From Dyadobacter sp. SG02 (lineage in GTDB: Bacteria > Bacteroidota > Bacteroidia > Cytophagales > Spirosomataceae), in assembly GCF_900109045.1 (NCBI RefSeq), contig NZ_FNYL01000004.1:568369-632368 (forward strand): 64,000 nt of DNA, in the 5' to 3' direction. Shown piece after piece: positions 38,164-46,591 of the stretch. Every line of letters begins with the position of its first letter. The first letter of the stretch is position 1. A program made the translations under genes and the position numbers. The notes under the pieces are model-generated. The model saw nothing but the letters and a program-made list of their open reading frames with translations. It searched no databases and was not told the origin of the DNA.

Positions 38164-39006
38164 ATGCTCCAACTCGTTGATTTCGTTGTCCGGAATCGTT
38201 TCTTTTTGGTATTTGTGTTGCTGGAAGTGCTCAGTGCGTGGCTGATCGTGCGCAACAATACCTACTGGGGAGCTACCTATTTCAATACTTCCAATTACTA
38301 CGTCGCCAAAACGCTCGCATTTTCTAACTCGGTGCGCGATTATACCAAGCTCGACGAGATCAATGCCGACCTGGCGAGCGAGAATGCGCATTTGCACGCG
38401 CAGGTAGCGAGGCTGAGCCAAACGAATAAAAGTCAGCTTCCCGCAGGTTATGTACCTGACTCCGCATTCGCAGCACGATTTACCTACACTGTGGCGAAAG
38501 TGGTGGATAACGAGACCAACAAAGCCAACAACGTCATCACGATCGACAAAGGGACGGCGCATGGCATTAAGCCGGGTATGGGTGTCATTTCGGCGACGGG
38601 CGTGGTTGGTAAGGTGCGGTTCTGTTCCGAGCATTACTCGGTAATCACCTCGATCCTACATTCAAACTTCATGGTTTCTTCTAAGCTTGTGCGCAGCAAA
38701 GAAATCGGCTATGCCAAATGGGACGGGAAGGATCCTAACCTCATCGACATGATCGATGTTTCGAAGTATACCAAAGTTTTCAAGGGTGACTCGGCGGTAA
38801 CTTCCGACCAGAACTCTGTTTTTCCTCCCAATATCATGGTTGGAAAAGTCCAGAGCGTAGCCGTGAACCCGAACCAGACATTTTACAACATTGTGCTTAG
38901 CCTGGCGACCGACTTCCGGAACCTGTCATACGTGTATGTGGTACAAAATCACCAACTTGTAGAACAGGAAAATCTTAAAGCAAAAACCATAGAACTGAAA
39001 AAATGA
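38164..39006 (+). CDS. mreC: Rod-shape protein MreC
   Basis: A bitopic membrane protein that links MreB to the periplasmic elongation machinery. The 280-residue protein has an N-terminal membrane segment (about 13-30, FFLVFVLLEVLSAWLIV), a coiled coil (about 68-92), and the periplasmic beta-barrel domain (about 100-270) with NNVITIDKGTAHGIKPGMGVI and the second subdomain from DSAVTSDQNSVFPPNIMVGKV. Its stop overlaps the mreD start (ATGA). Confidence 0.95.
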   Translation: MLQLVDFVVRNRFFLVFVLLEVLSAWLIVRNNTYWGATYFNTSNYYVAKTLAFSNSVRDYTKLDEINADLASENAHLHAQVARLSQTNKSQLPAGYVPDSAFAARFTYTVAKVVDNETNKANNVITIDKGTAHGIKPGMGVISATGVVGKVRFCSEHYSVITSILHSNFMVSSKLVRSKEIGYAKWDGKDPNLIDMIDVSKYTKVFKGDSAVTSDQNSVFPPNIMVGKVQSVAVNPNQTFYNIVLSLATDFRNLSYVYVVQNHQLVEQENLKAKTIELKK

Positions 39007-39506
39007 GCTTACGCGAGGCGATACAATATTCCCTGATGATCCTGCTTTACCTGTTTTTGCAGATCTTCTTCATGCGGAATATCGTGCTGTTCAACTACGC
39101 GTTCTGTTTCATTTACATTGCGGCCATCCTGCTGCTGCCTGCGGATATGGACCGGATGTATACGTTGCTCATTGCGTTCGCAGTGGGCTTTATTGTCGAT
39201 GTTTTTTCGAATACGTTCGGCATGCACGCATCGGCAACGGTGTTGATCGCCTACCTCAGGCCATTCCTGATCCATTACCAGATGAAATCGCGCGGGGCCG
39301 AGCGCGCGGAGGTAGGCATACGTGCGCAGGGGCTCGGGGCATTCGTTTCGTACATTTTCCCACTGATCCTGATACACCATTCCATGCTGTTCCTGATGGA
39401 GATGAACAACTTTGGAATGATCCTTTACACGCTGATCCGCATCGGTGCCAGCACATTGTTCACAACCATCCTCATTATCCTGCTGGAACTCTTCTCCAAA
39501 CGCTAG
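39003..39506 (+). CDS. mreD: Rod-shape protein MreD
   Basis: A 167-residue polytopic inner-membrane protein with about five hydrophobic segments, the MreD size and topology, including FAVGFIVDVFSNTFGMHASATVL. It overlaps mreC by four bases, so it is translated by coupling. The penicillin-binding protein and RodA genes that often follow mreD in this phylum are not found downstream; a sigma-factor gene follows after 221 bp. Confidence 0.9.
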   Translation: MSLREAIQYSLMILLYLFLQIFFMRNIVLFNYAFCFIYIAAILLLPADMDRMYTLLIAFAVGFIVDVFSNTFGMHASATVLIAYLRPFLIHYQMKSRGAERAEVGIRAQGLGAFVSYIFPLILIHHSMLFLMEMNNFGMILYTLIRIGASTLFTTILIILLELFSKR

Positions 39507-39727
39507 CATGACATTTTGGCGGAGCCCCCTTTTTGGCGCGAAATTTGATGTATTAACATTAAATTAACGATACGAGGCGACACCGTTTGGGAGGCTAATC
39601 ATTCATCCCGGCTCTTTTTAATTTTATCGTGAAATAAGGGCAGTTAAGGCGCTCCAATCAGCCATTTATCAAATTTTAATTTGTACGAATTGGAGCTGTT
39701 ATTAATCTTTGTAAATTCAGCATTCCT

Positions 39728-40327
39728 ATGTTAGTTGCCATGTCAGAAACGCTCACGACTAATGAATACACGGATGATCTTCGTTATGAAGTGTTTAACC
39801 GTGAGTTCATGCCACACATTGACTCCATGTACAACTTCGCCTTCCGCCTCACCATGGACGAAGACGATGCGAATGACCTGGTTCAAGACACTTATCTGAA
39901 GGCGTTCCGTTTTATATCTTCATTCGAACAGGGTACCAATGCAAAAGCCTGGCTTTTCAGGATCCTCAAAAACAGCTTCATCAACGACTACCGTAAAAAA
40001 AGTAAAGAACCTTCCAAAGTTGATTATCAGGAAGTTGAAACGACCTATAATTCCGAGGAAGCATCCGATACCACTTATACCGTAGATCTCCGTGCCGATG
40101 CTGTACAGGAACTGATCGGCGATGAGGTTGCGAACGCGCTCAACGCCCTGCCTGTCGACTTCAGAACGGTCATCATTCTCTGCGATATCGAAGGTTTCAC
40201 CTACGAAGAGATGGCCAAAATCCTGGACATTCCTATCGGAACGGTGAGGTCCAGATTGCACCGCGCACGTAACCTCCTGAAAGAAAAACTCAGAAGCTAC
40301 GCGAGCTCAATGGGATATGATTCATAG
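39728..40327 (+). CDS. ECF-type RNA polymerase sigma factor
   Basis: A 199-residue (or 195 from the ATG at 39740) sigma-70 family member. Region 2 is DSMYNFAFRLTMDEDDANDLVQDTYLKAFRF with WLFRILKNSFINDYRK; region 4 is LPVDFRTVIILCDIEGFTYEEMAKILDIPIGTVRSRLHRARNLL. It directs RNA polymerase to a stress or envelope regulon. An upstream TTG (39681) and TAATCTTTG (39703-39711) may be its promoter. A Cys-rich protein gene follows 83 bp downstream, the usual sigma/anti-sigma arrangement. Confidence 0.92.
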   Translation: MLVAMSETLTTNEYTDDLRYEVFNREFMPHIDSMYNFAFRLTMDEDDANDLVQDTYLKAFRFISSFEQGTNAKAWLFRILKNSFINDYRKKSKEPSKVDYQEVETTYNSEEASDTTYTVDLRADAVQELIGDEVANALNALPVDFRTVIILCDIEGFTYEEMAKILDIPIGTVRSRLHRARNLLKEKLRSYASSMGYDS

Positions 40328-40410
40328 GTTGTGAAACTTTTTTTGCAACCTCTTCGGTTATAGGGTACAACTGTACATATATTCCATTATTCTTATTTTC
40401 ATTTTAACTA

Positions 40411-40698
40411 ATGAATGCATCTTCCACGACGCCTTCTGTAACAGAAGTTGCGCAAAAACAAATGAAGCATACCTGCGAGCATCATGCTGAGTGTATGAAA
40501 ATCATTCAGGCTATCCTGGATGACGAGGCGAGCGAAGCAGAGAAGGACCACTTCCGCGAAAACATGGACAAATGCATCCCTTGTATCGAGGCTTACCGCC
40601 TGGAAAAGTGCATCAAGGATTCCCTCAACATGAAAATTGTCAAGAAACCTTGCCCGGAGAGCATTCTCAATACGATTATTTCAAAAATTAACAGTTAA
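40411..40698 (+). CDS. Candidate zinc-finger anti-sigma factor
   Basis: A 95-residue protein with a CEHHAEC segment (about residues 25-31) and a ZAS-like HFRENMDKCIPC motif (about residues 48-60), resembling the zf-HC2 fold of anti-sigma factors and lacking a membrane segment. It lies directly after the ECF sigma gene and its size fits a cytoplasmic anti-sigma. The spacing in the HxxxCxxC motif is longer than usual (seven residues before Cys-x-x-Cys), so the zinc site is not proven. The next gene, gmk, starts 9 bp downstream. Confidence 0.7.
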   Translation: MNASSTTPSVTEVAQKQMKHTCEHHAECMKIIQAILDDEASEAEKDHFRENMDKCIPCIEAYRLEKCIKDSLNMKIVKKPCPESILNTIISKINS

Positions 40699-40707
40699 TC
40701 TGTTCGA

Positions 40708-41277
40708 GTGAAAGGTAAGCTTATCATATTTTCTGCCCCTTCCGGTTCCGGAAAGACCACCATTGTAAGGCATCTTTTAAATAAATACACACAGCAACTG
40801 GCATTTTCTGTCTCCGCATGTACGCGCCCGCGCCGCGAGCACGAGGTAGATGGCAAAGATTACTACTTCCTGACCTTGCAGGATTTTCGTCAGAAGATAG
40901 CGGATCAGCAGTTTGCGGAATGGGAAGAGGTTTACGCCGGCAATTACTACGGCACACTCAAAGCTGAAATACAACGCCTTTGGGACGAAGGCAAACACGT
41001 ACTCTTCGATGTGGACGTGAAAGGAGGATTGAAACTGAAAGAAGCATATGGCGACGCCGCACTCGCTGTATTCGTAAAGGTCACCTCCGACGAAGAAATC
41101 AAACGCCGCCTGTCGCGCCGTGGTACCGAAACGCCTGAAACGCTCGCCACGCGCCTGGCCAAAGTGCGTTACGAACAGAGTTTCGAACATGAGTTCGATA
41201 AAATTCTGATCAATGATGAACTGGATGAAGCGCTTGCCAAAGCGGAAGAACTCGTTCAGGCATTCATTCAATCCTAA
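40708..41277 (+). CDS. gmk: Guanylate kinase
   Basis: Phosphorylates GMP to GDP. The 189-residue protein begins at a GTG (40708) with KLIIFSAPSGSGKTTIV (P-loop) and continues with SACTRPRREHEVDGKDYYFL, the GMP-binding region, then GGLKLKEAYGDAALAVFVK. Length is normal. It lies 9 bp after the Cys-rich gene and 15 bp before nadD, so the two enzymes of nucleotide metabolism are co-transcribed. Confidence 0.97.
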   Translation: MKGKLIIFSAPSGSGKTTIVRHLLNKYTQQLAFSVSACTRPRREHEVDGKDYYFLTLQDFRQKIADQQFAEWEEVYAGNYYGTLKAEIQRLWDEGKHVLFDVDVKGGLKLKEAYGDAALAVFVKVTSDEEIKRRLSRRGTETPETLATRLAKVRYEQSFEHEFDKILINDELDEALAKAEELVQAFIQS

Positions 41278-41292
41278 AATTTACTTACAGCA

Positions 41293-41865
41293 ATGAAGAT
41301 CGGCCTGTTTTTCGGATCGTTCAATCCTATTCATGTCGGTCATTTGATCATTGCCAACACGATGGCCACGACAACGGATCTCGAACAGGTCTGGTTTATC
41401 GTGAGCCCGCAAAATCCATTCAAGAAAAACAACGGCCTCCTGCACGAATTCGACCGTTTCGACCTCGTGCAGCGCGCTATTTCGGATAATACGCTGCTCC
41501 GGGCGAACGACATCGAGTTCCATATGCCCAAGCCAAGCTACACGATCGATACGCTGGTTCGCTTACAGGAGAAATTTCCGCAACACCAGTTCAAGCTGAT
41601 TATGGGTGAGGATAACCTGGCACAATTTCCGAACTGGAAGAACTACGGCAAGATTCTGGAATACACGGGCCTGTATGTTTACCCAAGACCCAATTCAAAG
41701 CCGCATGCATTCGGCGACCATCCGGATGTGAAATTCGTGGAAGCGCCACTGCTCGACATTTCGGCGACATTTCTCCGCGCCTGCATTAAAAAAGGCCAGT
41801 CGATCCGCTATATGGTGCCCGAGCCCGTAGAGCAGCTGATCAAAATCAAGAAATTTTATCAGTAA
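41293..41865 (+). CDS. nadD: Nicotinate-nucleotide adenylyltransferase
   Basis: Makes deamido-NAD+ from nicotinate mononucleotide and ATP. The 190-residue protein has the nucleotidyltransferase motif GLFFGSFNPIHVGHL, the KPSYTIDTLVRLQEKFP and MGEDNLAQFPNWKNY segments, and the C-terminal ISATFLR. It follows gmk closely. Downstream it is convergent with a small lipoprotein gene. Confidence 0.95.
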   Translation: MKIGLFFGSFNPIHVGHLIIANTMATTTDLEQVWFIVSPQNPFKKNNGLLHEFDRFDLVQRAISDNTLLRANDIEFHMPKPSYTIDTLVRLQEKFPQHQFKLIMGEDNLAQFPNWKNYGKILEYTGLYVYPRPNSKPHAFGDHPDVKFVEAPLLDISATFLRACIKKGQSIRYMVPEPVEQLIKIKKFYQ

Positions 41866-41901
41866 CCGGTGCGCCTGATCGTGAGTCACATTCGGTGCTC
41901 A

Positions 41902-42291
41902 CTATAATGGCCGATCCTGGTAAGTAATCTCCGAAAGCAAACCAACCGCATTGAATTTCAGCAGCACCTTCCGTGCGTCGGATTTCGCTTGCATATTCTC
42001 GCACTGCGGTCCCTTTTCGAGAAAATAAACGTAGAATTTGGTATTACGCTCGCCCAGCTGATGAATATCCGGCCGGCCGAGTATCTCGCCGATCGTATCG
42101 GCAAACTTTCCCTTCAATTCTTTTTCAGCATGCTTAAAATCGCCTTCCAGGCCTTTGCGGACGTCATTACATCCTCCGCGGTCGCCACGCCATTTTTTAA
42201 GGTCCAGATTGCCTAATTTATCAGGAGCGCTCGAACAGCCGACGATTACTCCGATCAGCGCGGTCAAAAGGATTTTTATTGATAATTTCAT
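41902..42291 (-). CDS. Putative lipoprotein, BamE-like fold suspected
   Basis: A 129-residue protein starting MKLSIKILLTALIGVIVGCSS, a lipoprotein signal with the acylated Cys at about 19. The C-terminal half (IGEILGRPDIHQLGERNTKFYVYFLEKGPQC ... VLLKFNAVGLLSEITY) follows the SmpA/OmlA pattern of BamE, whose members support outer-membrane protein assembly. The start at 42291 is preferred over 42312. The BamE link is inference from pattern only. Confidence 0.6.
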   Translation of the reverse strand: MKLSIKILLTALIGVIVGCSSAPDKLGNLDLKKWRGDRGGCNDVRKGLEGDFKHAEKELKGKFADTIGEILGRPDIHQLGERNTKFYVYFLEKGPQCENMQAKSDARKVLLKFNAVGLLSEITYQDRPL

Positions 42292-42338
42292 TGTACTGAT
42301 TCGTTCTTTCAAAAACTACGGCGAATCTACCCACACAA

Positions 42339-42430
42339 CACGACAATATGAAACAACACCTGCCCACACTTGACAACTCCTGACCAAATGATGAAACAAC
42401 TCCTGACCATTTTCCTCCTGACCTTCGCCT
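42339..42430. repeat. Degenerate CCTGAC-type repeats
   Basis: ACACCTGCCC, CACACTTGAC, AACTCCTGAC and further CTCCTGACC copies lead into the signal-peptide region of the gene at 42388. They resemble the inverted half of the 790-955 array (CACCTGACAATTCCTGAC). The match is imperfect. Confidence 0.5.
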
Positions 42431-42825
42431 CAGTGACCGCCTACGCGCAGGACAACACCCCGCAGCCTACCGACGGTACCGATTGCTCCAACCTGTTTTT
42501 CCAGGCATTGCTGGACGAAAATGCAACAGCCATAAGCAGCCTCGTTGCAAATGATTTCACCGTCACCAATTTCAATGGCCAAACCATCGATGGCCGTGCG
42601 TTGCAGCAGGCCATCGGCCAGGGCTACATTATTGTCGACTCGGGCATGCTCACGGGTACACGTACGCGTACATATGGGGATGTGGCAGTGGTACAGGGCT
42701 TTTGGAATGTAAGCGCGCGCATTCAGAACAACGGCTTCAACGGCAACGTCGCGTATACGACCGTATGCGTGCGCTCGGGCGGGAAATGGAAGGTTGCCAC
42801 GGCCCAATTTACGCCCGCACAATAA
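42388..42825 (+). CDS. Secreted NTF2-like (SnoaL/DUF4440) protein
   Basis: A 145-residue protein with a signal peptide (MMKQLLTIFLLTFASVTAYAQ) and an NTF2-like domain: FFQALLDENATAISSLVANDFTVTNFNG, then TYGDVAVVQGFWNV and VCVRSGGKWKVATAQFTP. Such domains bind small molecules or act as uncharacterised enzymes in the periplasm. Two ATG codons, 42388 and 42391, are equally possible; a TTG at 42370 gives a poorer signal peptide. A bidirectional terminator follows at 42839. Confidence 0.8.
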   Translation: MMKQLLTIFLLTFASVTAYAQDNTPQPTDGTDCSNLFFQALLDENATAISSLVANDFTVTNFNGQTIDGRALQQAIGQGYIIVDSGMLTGTRTRTYGDVAVVQGFWNVSARIQNNGFNGNVAYTTVCVRSGGKWKVATAQFTPAQ

Positions 42826-42838
42826 TATCGGGGCACAA

Positions 42839-42868
42839 AAAAAGAGAACCGGAACCAGTTCTCTTTTT
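42839..42868. terminator. Bidirectional intrinsic terminator
   Basis: AAAAAGAGAAC (42839-42849) pairs with GTTCTCTTTTT (42858-42868) around an eight-base loop. It lies between the convergent NTF2-like and AraC-family genes. Confidence 0.92.
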
Positions 42869-42891
42869 CAATTATAGTCTAACATTACATT

Positions 42892-43821
42892 CTAAACATT
42901 CATCAGCGATTCGCGACGACGCATTTTTCCGGCCGGGATACCGAACATCATCTTGAAGCGGCGGCAGAAATAAGCGGTGTCTTTGTAACCCACATCAGAA
43001 CCGATCGCGCGGATGCTTTTCTTCGAAGTGCGGAGCAGGTCCACCGCTTTTTCCATGCGTTGGTATTCGATATAATCCTGCGGGTTGATACCGGTCAGCA
43101 TTTTGAAATATTGACCTACATAATCCTCTGAAACGTTCGCTACGTTCGCCAACACCTTGTTCGACAGGTCGCCGCCCAGATTGTCTTTGATGTAAGCGAA
43201 AATATCGATCAGTCGGGGATCTTTGAAATAAGTACTGTTGGTAACGAGCTGCTCAACGAACAGTTTGTTTTTCAGAATATAACGGATAATCTCGATCACT
43301 ACCTCTTCGGTTTTGATCTTGATGATACGGCCTTTACCTGGCGTATCGAGCATATCTTCCGTCAGGATCTGGTTGATCGTCGCAGCGATCTGGTCGTCGC
43401 GTTTGATCAGGAACGGAGGCACGTCGAGCGACGTGAAGAAGTTAACAGTATCAAATACTTTCGCTTCGAAAGAGATCAAACCGAAAGAGTTAGGCAGCTT
43501 TCCGATCAATGCCGGATCGTGGCCTGCTTCGATATAATTGTCACGGTTGGTCATGAACTCCTCGTTCGACACGGTTTTGGCGGATGCGCCGTTGCCGTAT
43601 GTTACGGTGGCATGCTTACCTCCCGGAATGAAGAGCATATCCCCTTCTTCAACCCTCTGAGGCTCGTCGGATCCGAAAGAAACTTCGCCGTCGTACAGAA
43701 TGGTCAAAGAGTTCTGTACGTCATAAAAGTTTTTGATTGTGATGGGCTGTAAAATCCTGATATGACGGGCCTTCACAAATTTCACTCCCAACGACTCAAT
43801 AATCTTATTATAGTCTTCCAT
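42892..43821 (-). CDS. AraC-family transcriptional regulator
   Basis: A 309-residue protein with an N-terminal cupin-like sensing domain (LTILYDGEVSFGSDEPQRVEEGDMLFIPGGKHATVTYG) and a C-terminal AraC DNA-binding domain with two helix-turn-helix motifs (LANVANVSEDYVGQYFKMLTGINPQDYIEYQR and RAIGSDVGYKDTAYFCRRFKMMFGIPAGKMR). The ATG at 43821 was chosen because the predicted transcript starts near 43862; the frame is open further. It is preceded by an unusual tandem 18-bp repeat that overlaps the promoter. Confidence 0.9.
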   Translation of the reverse strand: MEDYNKIIESLGVKFVKARHIRILQPITIKNFYDVQNSLTILYDGEVSFGSDEPQRVEEGDMLFIPGGKHATVTYGNGASAKTVSNEEFMTNRDNYIEAGHDPALIGKLPNSFGLISFEAKVFDTVNFFTSLDVPPFLIKRDDQIAATINQILTEDMLDTPGKGRIIKIKTEEVVIEIIRYILKNKLFVEQLVTNSTYFKDPRLIDIFAYIKDNLGGDLSNKVLANVANVSEDYVGQYFKMLTGINPQDYIEYQRMEKAVDLLRTSKKSIRAIGSDVGYKDTAYFCRRFKMMFGIPAGKMRRRESLMNV

Positions 43822-43863
43822 ACTTGATATATTTAAGGGCCGTTTTGACCGATTTTTCAAATT

Positions 43864-43900
43864 TTGTACAAATCTAATAAATTGTACAAAACTAATACAA
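43864..43900 (-). promoter_or_regulatory. Promoter of the AraC-family gene with tandem 18-bp repeat
   Basis: TTG (43900-43898), a 21-bp spacer and TAGATTTG (43876-43869) form a good promoter on the minus strand. The region is also a tandem direct repeat of 18 bp (43864-43881 and 43882-43899, 16 of 18 identical), each copy starting with the palindrome TTGTACAA. A second -7-like element (TAGTTTTG, 43894-43887) lies in the other copy. Both fit a regulator-binding site. Confidence 0.7.
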
Positions 43901-43993
43901 GTATAGTTTCACAAAAATTTGAAAAAAAGTGATATTTTAATATTATTTAAATCCAAGATTCAGAATAAAATCGACTTTTTCGGCAATCACTAA

Positions 43994-45160
43994 TTATTTA
44001 AGGAGCTCTCGGGCGATGACGAGTTTTTGGATTTCGGAGGTACCTTCATAAATCTGTGTGATTTTTGCATCGCGCATGAACCGCTCTACGTGGTATTCTC
44101 TCACATAACCGTAGCCCCCGTGCACCTGAACCGCTTCTGTTGTCACCCACATCGCCACTTCGGATGCATACAATTTTGCCATGGCAGCGGCCTGGATGTA
44201 GTCTTTTCCTTCGTCTTTCAATCGGGCGGCCTTGTACACAAGTAACCGGGCGGCCTCAATTTTCGTCGCCATTTCAGACAATTTAAACTGGATCGCCTGG
44301 TGTTCGGCAATGGGTTTACCGAATGTCTTTCGTTCCTTGGAATATTTCAAGGAAAGCTCAAATGCGCCCGCCGCAATCCCCAGCGCCTGCGCCGCGATAC
44401 CGATGCGGCCGCCATTCAGCACATTCATGGCAAACTTGAAACCAAAGCCGTCGTCCCCAATCCGGTTCGCAACGGGCACCTTCACATCGGAAAACATCAA
44501 AGTATGTGTATCCGAGGCCCTTATACCCATTTTATCCTCCTTGCGGCCTACCGAAAAACCTTCCCAGCCTTTCTCGACGATCAACACATTAATACCCTTG
44601 TGCTTCGCTTCCGGGTGCGTCTGCGCCATCACGAGGCATACCGATGAAGTATTCCCACTGGTGATCCAGTTTTTCGTGCCGTTCAATAAATAATGGTCTC
44701 CGTTCAGAAAGGCGGTCGTGTGCTGCGAAGTGGCATCGGAACCGGCCTCGGGTTCCGACAAGCAGAATGCACCGATGATTTCACCCGATGCGAGCCGCGT
44801 CAGATATTGCTGCTTTTGTTCCTCGGTTCCATACTTTTCGAGTCCCCAGCACACCAGCGAATTATTCACCGATATGATCACCCCGGCCGAGGCATCCACC
44901 TTCGAGATTTCCTCCACAGCCAGCACGTACGCGAGCGTATCCATGCCTCCACCGCCGTATTCAGGCGCTACCATCATGCCCAAAAAGCCCAGTTCGCTCA
45001 TTTTACGCAACAATGCAGGCTCGAAATGCTGGGCAATATCGCGCTCGATCACACCAGGTAACAATTCGATTTGCGCGAAATCGCGTGCAGCGGCTTGCAC
45101 CGCCAGATGCTCTTCGCTAAGGTTGAAATCCATTCCGGAAAGGGGTTGGGAAGCTGACAT
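43994..45160 (-). CDS. Acyl-CoA dehydrogenase
   Basis: An FAD-dependent enzyme of fatty-acid or branched-chain amino-acid oxidation. From 45160 it has 388 residues: EEHLAVQAAARDFAQIELLPG, SEPEAGSDATSQHTTAF, GTKNWITSG (flavin/substrate region), MGIRASDTHTLMF, the catalytic-type Glu region MWVTTEAVQVHGGYGYVREYHVERFMRDAKITQIYEGTSE and a C-terminal ARELLK. The frame opens at 45223, but the promoter at 45193-45223 lies in that extension. An ATG at 45133 (MDFNLSEEH) is possible. Confidence 0.95.
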   Translation of the reverse strand: MSASQPLSGMDFNLSEEHLAVQAAARDFAQIELLPGVIERDIAQHFEPALLRKMSELGFLGMMVAPEYGGGGMDTLAYVLAVEEISKVDASAGVIISVNNSLVCWGLEKYGTEEQKQQYLTRLASGEIIGAFCLSEPEAGSDATSQHTTAFLNGDHYLLNGTKNWITSGNTSSVCLVMAQTHPEAKHKGINVLIVEKGWEGFSVGRKEDKMGIRASDTHTLMFSDVKVPVANRIGDDGFGFKFAMNVLNGGRIGIAAQALGIAAGAFELSLKYSKERKTFGKPIAEHQAIQFKLSEMATKIEAARLLVYKAARLKDEGKDYIQAAAMAKLYASEVAMWVTTEAVQVHGGYGYVREYHVERFMRDAKITQIYEGTSEIQKLVIARELLK

Positions 45161-45192
45161 AGAAGACGTTGATTTTTGTGGATGAAGATTTT

Positions 45193-45223
45193 CAAAAATA
45201 GGATTTACCAAAAAGGTATGCAA
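45193..45223 (-). promoter_or_regulatory. Bacteroidota-type promoter of the acyl-CoA dehydrogenase gene
   Basis: On the minus strand TTG (45223-45221), a 20-bp spacer, then TATTTTTG (45200-45193). Transcription would start near 45187, so the translation start must be 45160 or 45133. Confidence 0.78.
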
Positions 45224-45319
45224 GCATACATTTCCCTAACCGATTAAAACTTTGGGTTTTGCTGGCCGTTTTCAACAAAAGTTGTCTTAAGTTTGCGCCC
45301 TGATCACGACAGATTACAC

Positions 45320-46591
45320 ATGCCCGTTCTTACCGTTTTTTACATTAAGCTGCTCATCAACCTTGCATTGACTATCGGAATCATCTGGACCATCAGCCGT
45401 TCGGATCTTTTTGCAAAATGGCAGCAGGAAAACGATAAACTGATATTTACATTAGGCTTTGTGCTTTTCCGGCTCATTCCCTGGATCGGCATCTTCCTCA
45501 TCATCAACGAAGAACCACGGGGAGATATCCCTTTCTTCTTCTACAAAGCCGAAGGCGCCAAGGCCGGCGGCTTCGTCTACCGCGATTTCTGGTCCTATCA
45601 CGCGCCGCTTTATGCCTACATCATCAGCATTCCGGTCTGGATCTGGCACAATGCCCGGGCGATCGTGCTTTTCATGGTTTTGATGGAAACCGCAATTCTC
45701 TGGCTTACTTACGATACCTACAAAAGCAAAAGCCCGAAAGCGCTGCAACTGGCTGTGATTTACTTTATGCTACCTGCCGCATTCATGTACATCCTGGTCG
45801 ACGGGCAGGAAGAAGTCTGGTTCTGGGGCGCGGCGTTGCTTATCTGGCGCTATACCATTAAAAACAGAAGCAACTACGAGGTCGGTATCGGGCTTTTGTA
45901 TGCGATGACATTGCTGACGATCAAAGTCACATTCATATTCCTGCTACCTGCATTGCTGGTCATGGTGAAGAAGCCCGTTAAAATGCTACTGGTCATGGCG
46001 GCGATCGGCCTACCTGCCGTCGGCTTCCTCTACTGGCAAATCGGCGACCTGTTCCTGATGCCGATCCGTCACACGGAACAGCTGATGACGCCTAACCTGT
46101 TCTCGGTTTTGAGGCCATTTGTTGAAATCTTCTTCCACGTAGACGAAAAGAAATCCACGCTGATCAACTGGTTCGGATTGCTGTTCACGGTTTTTATTCC
46201 GGTTTACATGGCATTCAAAGCTCGGCAGCGCCACATCAGCGAAGTGTTACCTGGCCTGTTCATCGCCGTTTTCGTGTGCATGATGCTCTTCCAGGCCAGC
46301 GCTATGGGTGCGTACGTGATCGCCTACCTAATGGCCGTCCTGTTCGAAATTATCGATATCCGTAAAACCACCCACGTAGCAGTGCTGCTTGCATTGAACT
46401 GGCTTACGGTAGTACAGCCATTTGTGTGGGTGTATATCAAACAACCCGCGTACACATCGCTGAGCCTGTTTGCCAATACTTCTTACCTGTTCGAGTACGT
46501 ACTGCAAATCCTGAATGTACTCTGCTTCCTGTGGATTCTGCGCGAAACCTATCGTAAGGTAGTTCACTCCCAAACTCTGGCAACGGCATGA
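45320..46591 (+). CDS. GT-C-like membrane protein, copy 1
   Basis: A 423-residue polytopic membrane protein with about ten hydrophobic segments. In the first large loop it has EPRGDIPFFFYKAEGAKAGG followed by FVYRDFWSYHAPLYAYI, the acidic and aromatic pattern of polyprenol-phosphate-sugar-dependent GT-C glycosyltransferases. LVDGQEEVWFWGAALLIWR follows. The start was placed at 45320 (MPVLTVFYIK). It overlaps the next gene by four bases (ATGA) and is paralogous to it. Donor and acceptor are unknown. Confidence 0.78.
   Translation: MPVLTVFYIKLLINLALTIGIIWTISRSDLFAKWQQENDKLIFTLGFVLFRLIPWIGIFLIINEEPRGDIPFFFYKAEGAKAGGFVYRDFWSYHAPLYAYIISIPVWIWHNARAIVLFMVLMETAILWLTYDTYKSKSPKALQLAVIYFMLPAAFMYILVDGQEEVWFWGAALLIWRYTIKNRSNYEVGIGLLYAMTLLTIKVTFIFLLPALLVMVKKPVKMLLVMAAIGLPAVGFLYWQIGDLFLMPIRHTEQLMTPNLFSVLRPFVEIFFHVDEKKSTLINWFGLLFTVFIPVYMAFKARQRHISEVLPGLFIAVFVCMMLFQASAMGAYVIAYLMAVLFEIIDIRKTTHVAVLLALNWLTVVQPFVWVYIKQPAYTSLSLFANTSYLFEYVLQILNVLCFLWILRETYRKVVHSQTLATA

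Noticed and set aside
42839..42868. Operator of the AraC-family gene
   Set aside because: It is a terminator between convergent genes: perfect stem with T- and A-runs, at the 3' ends of both.
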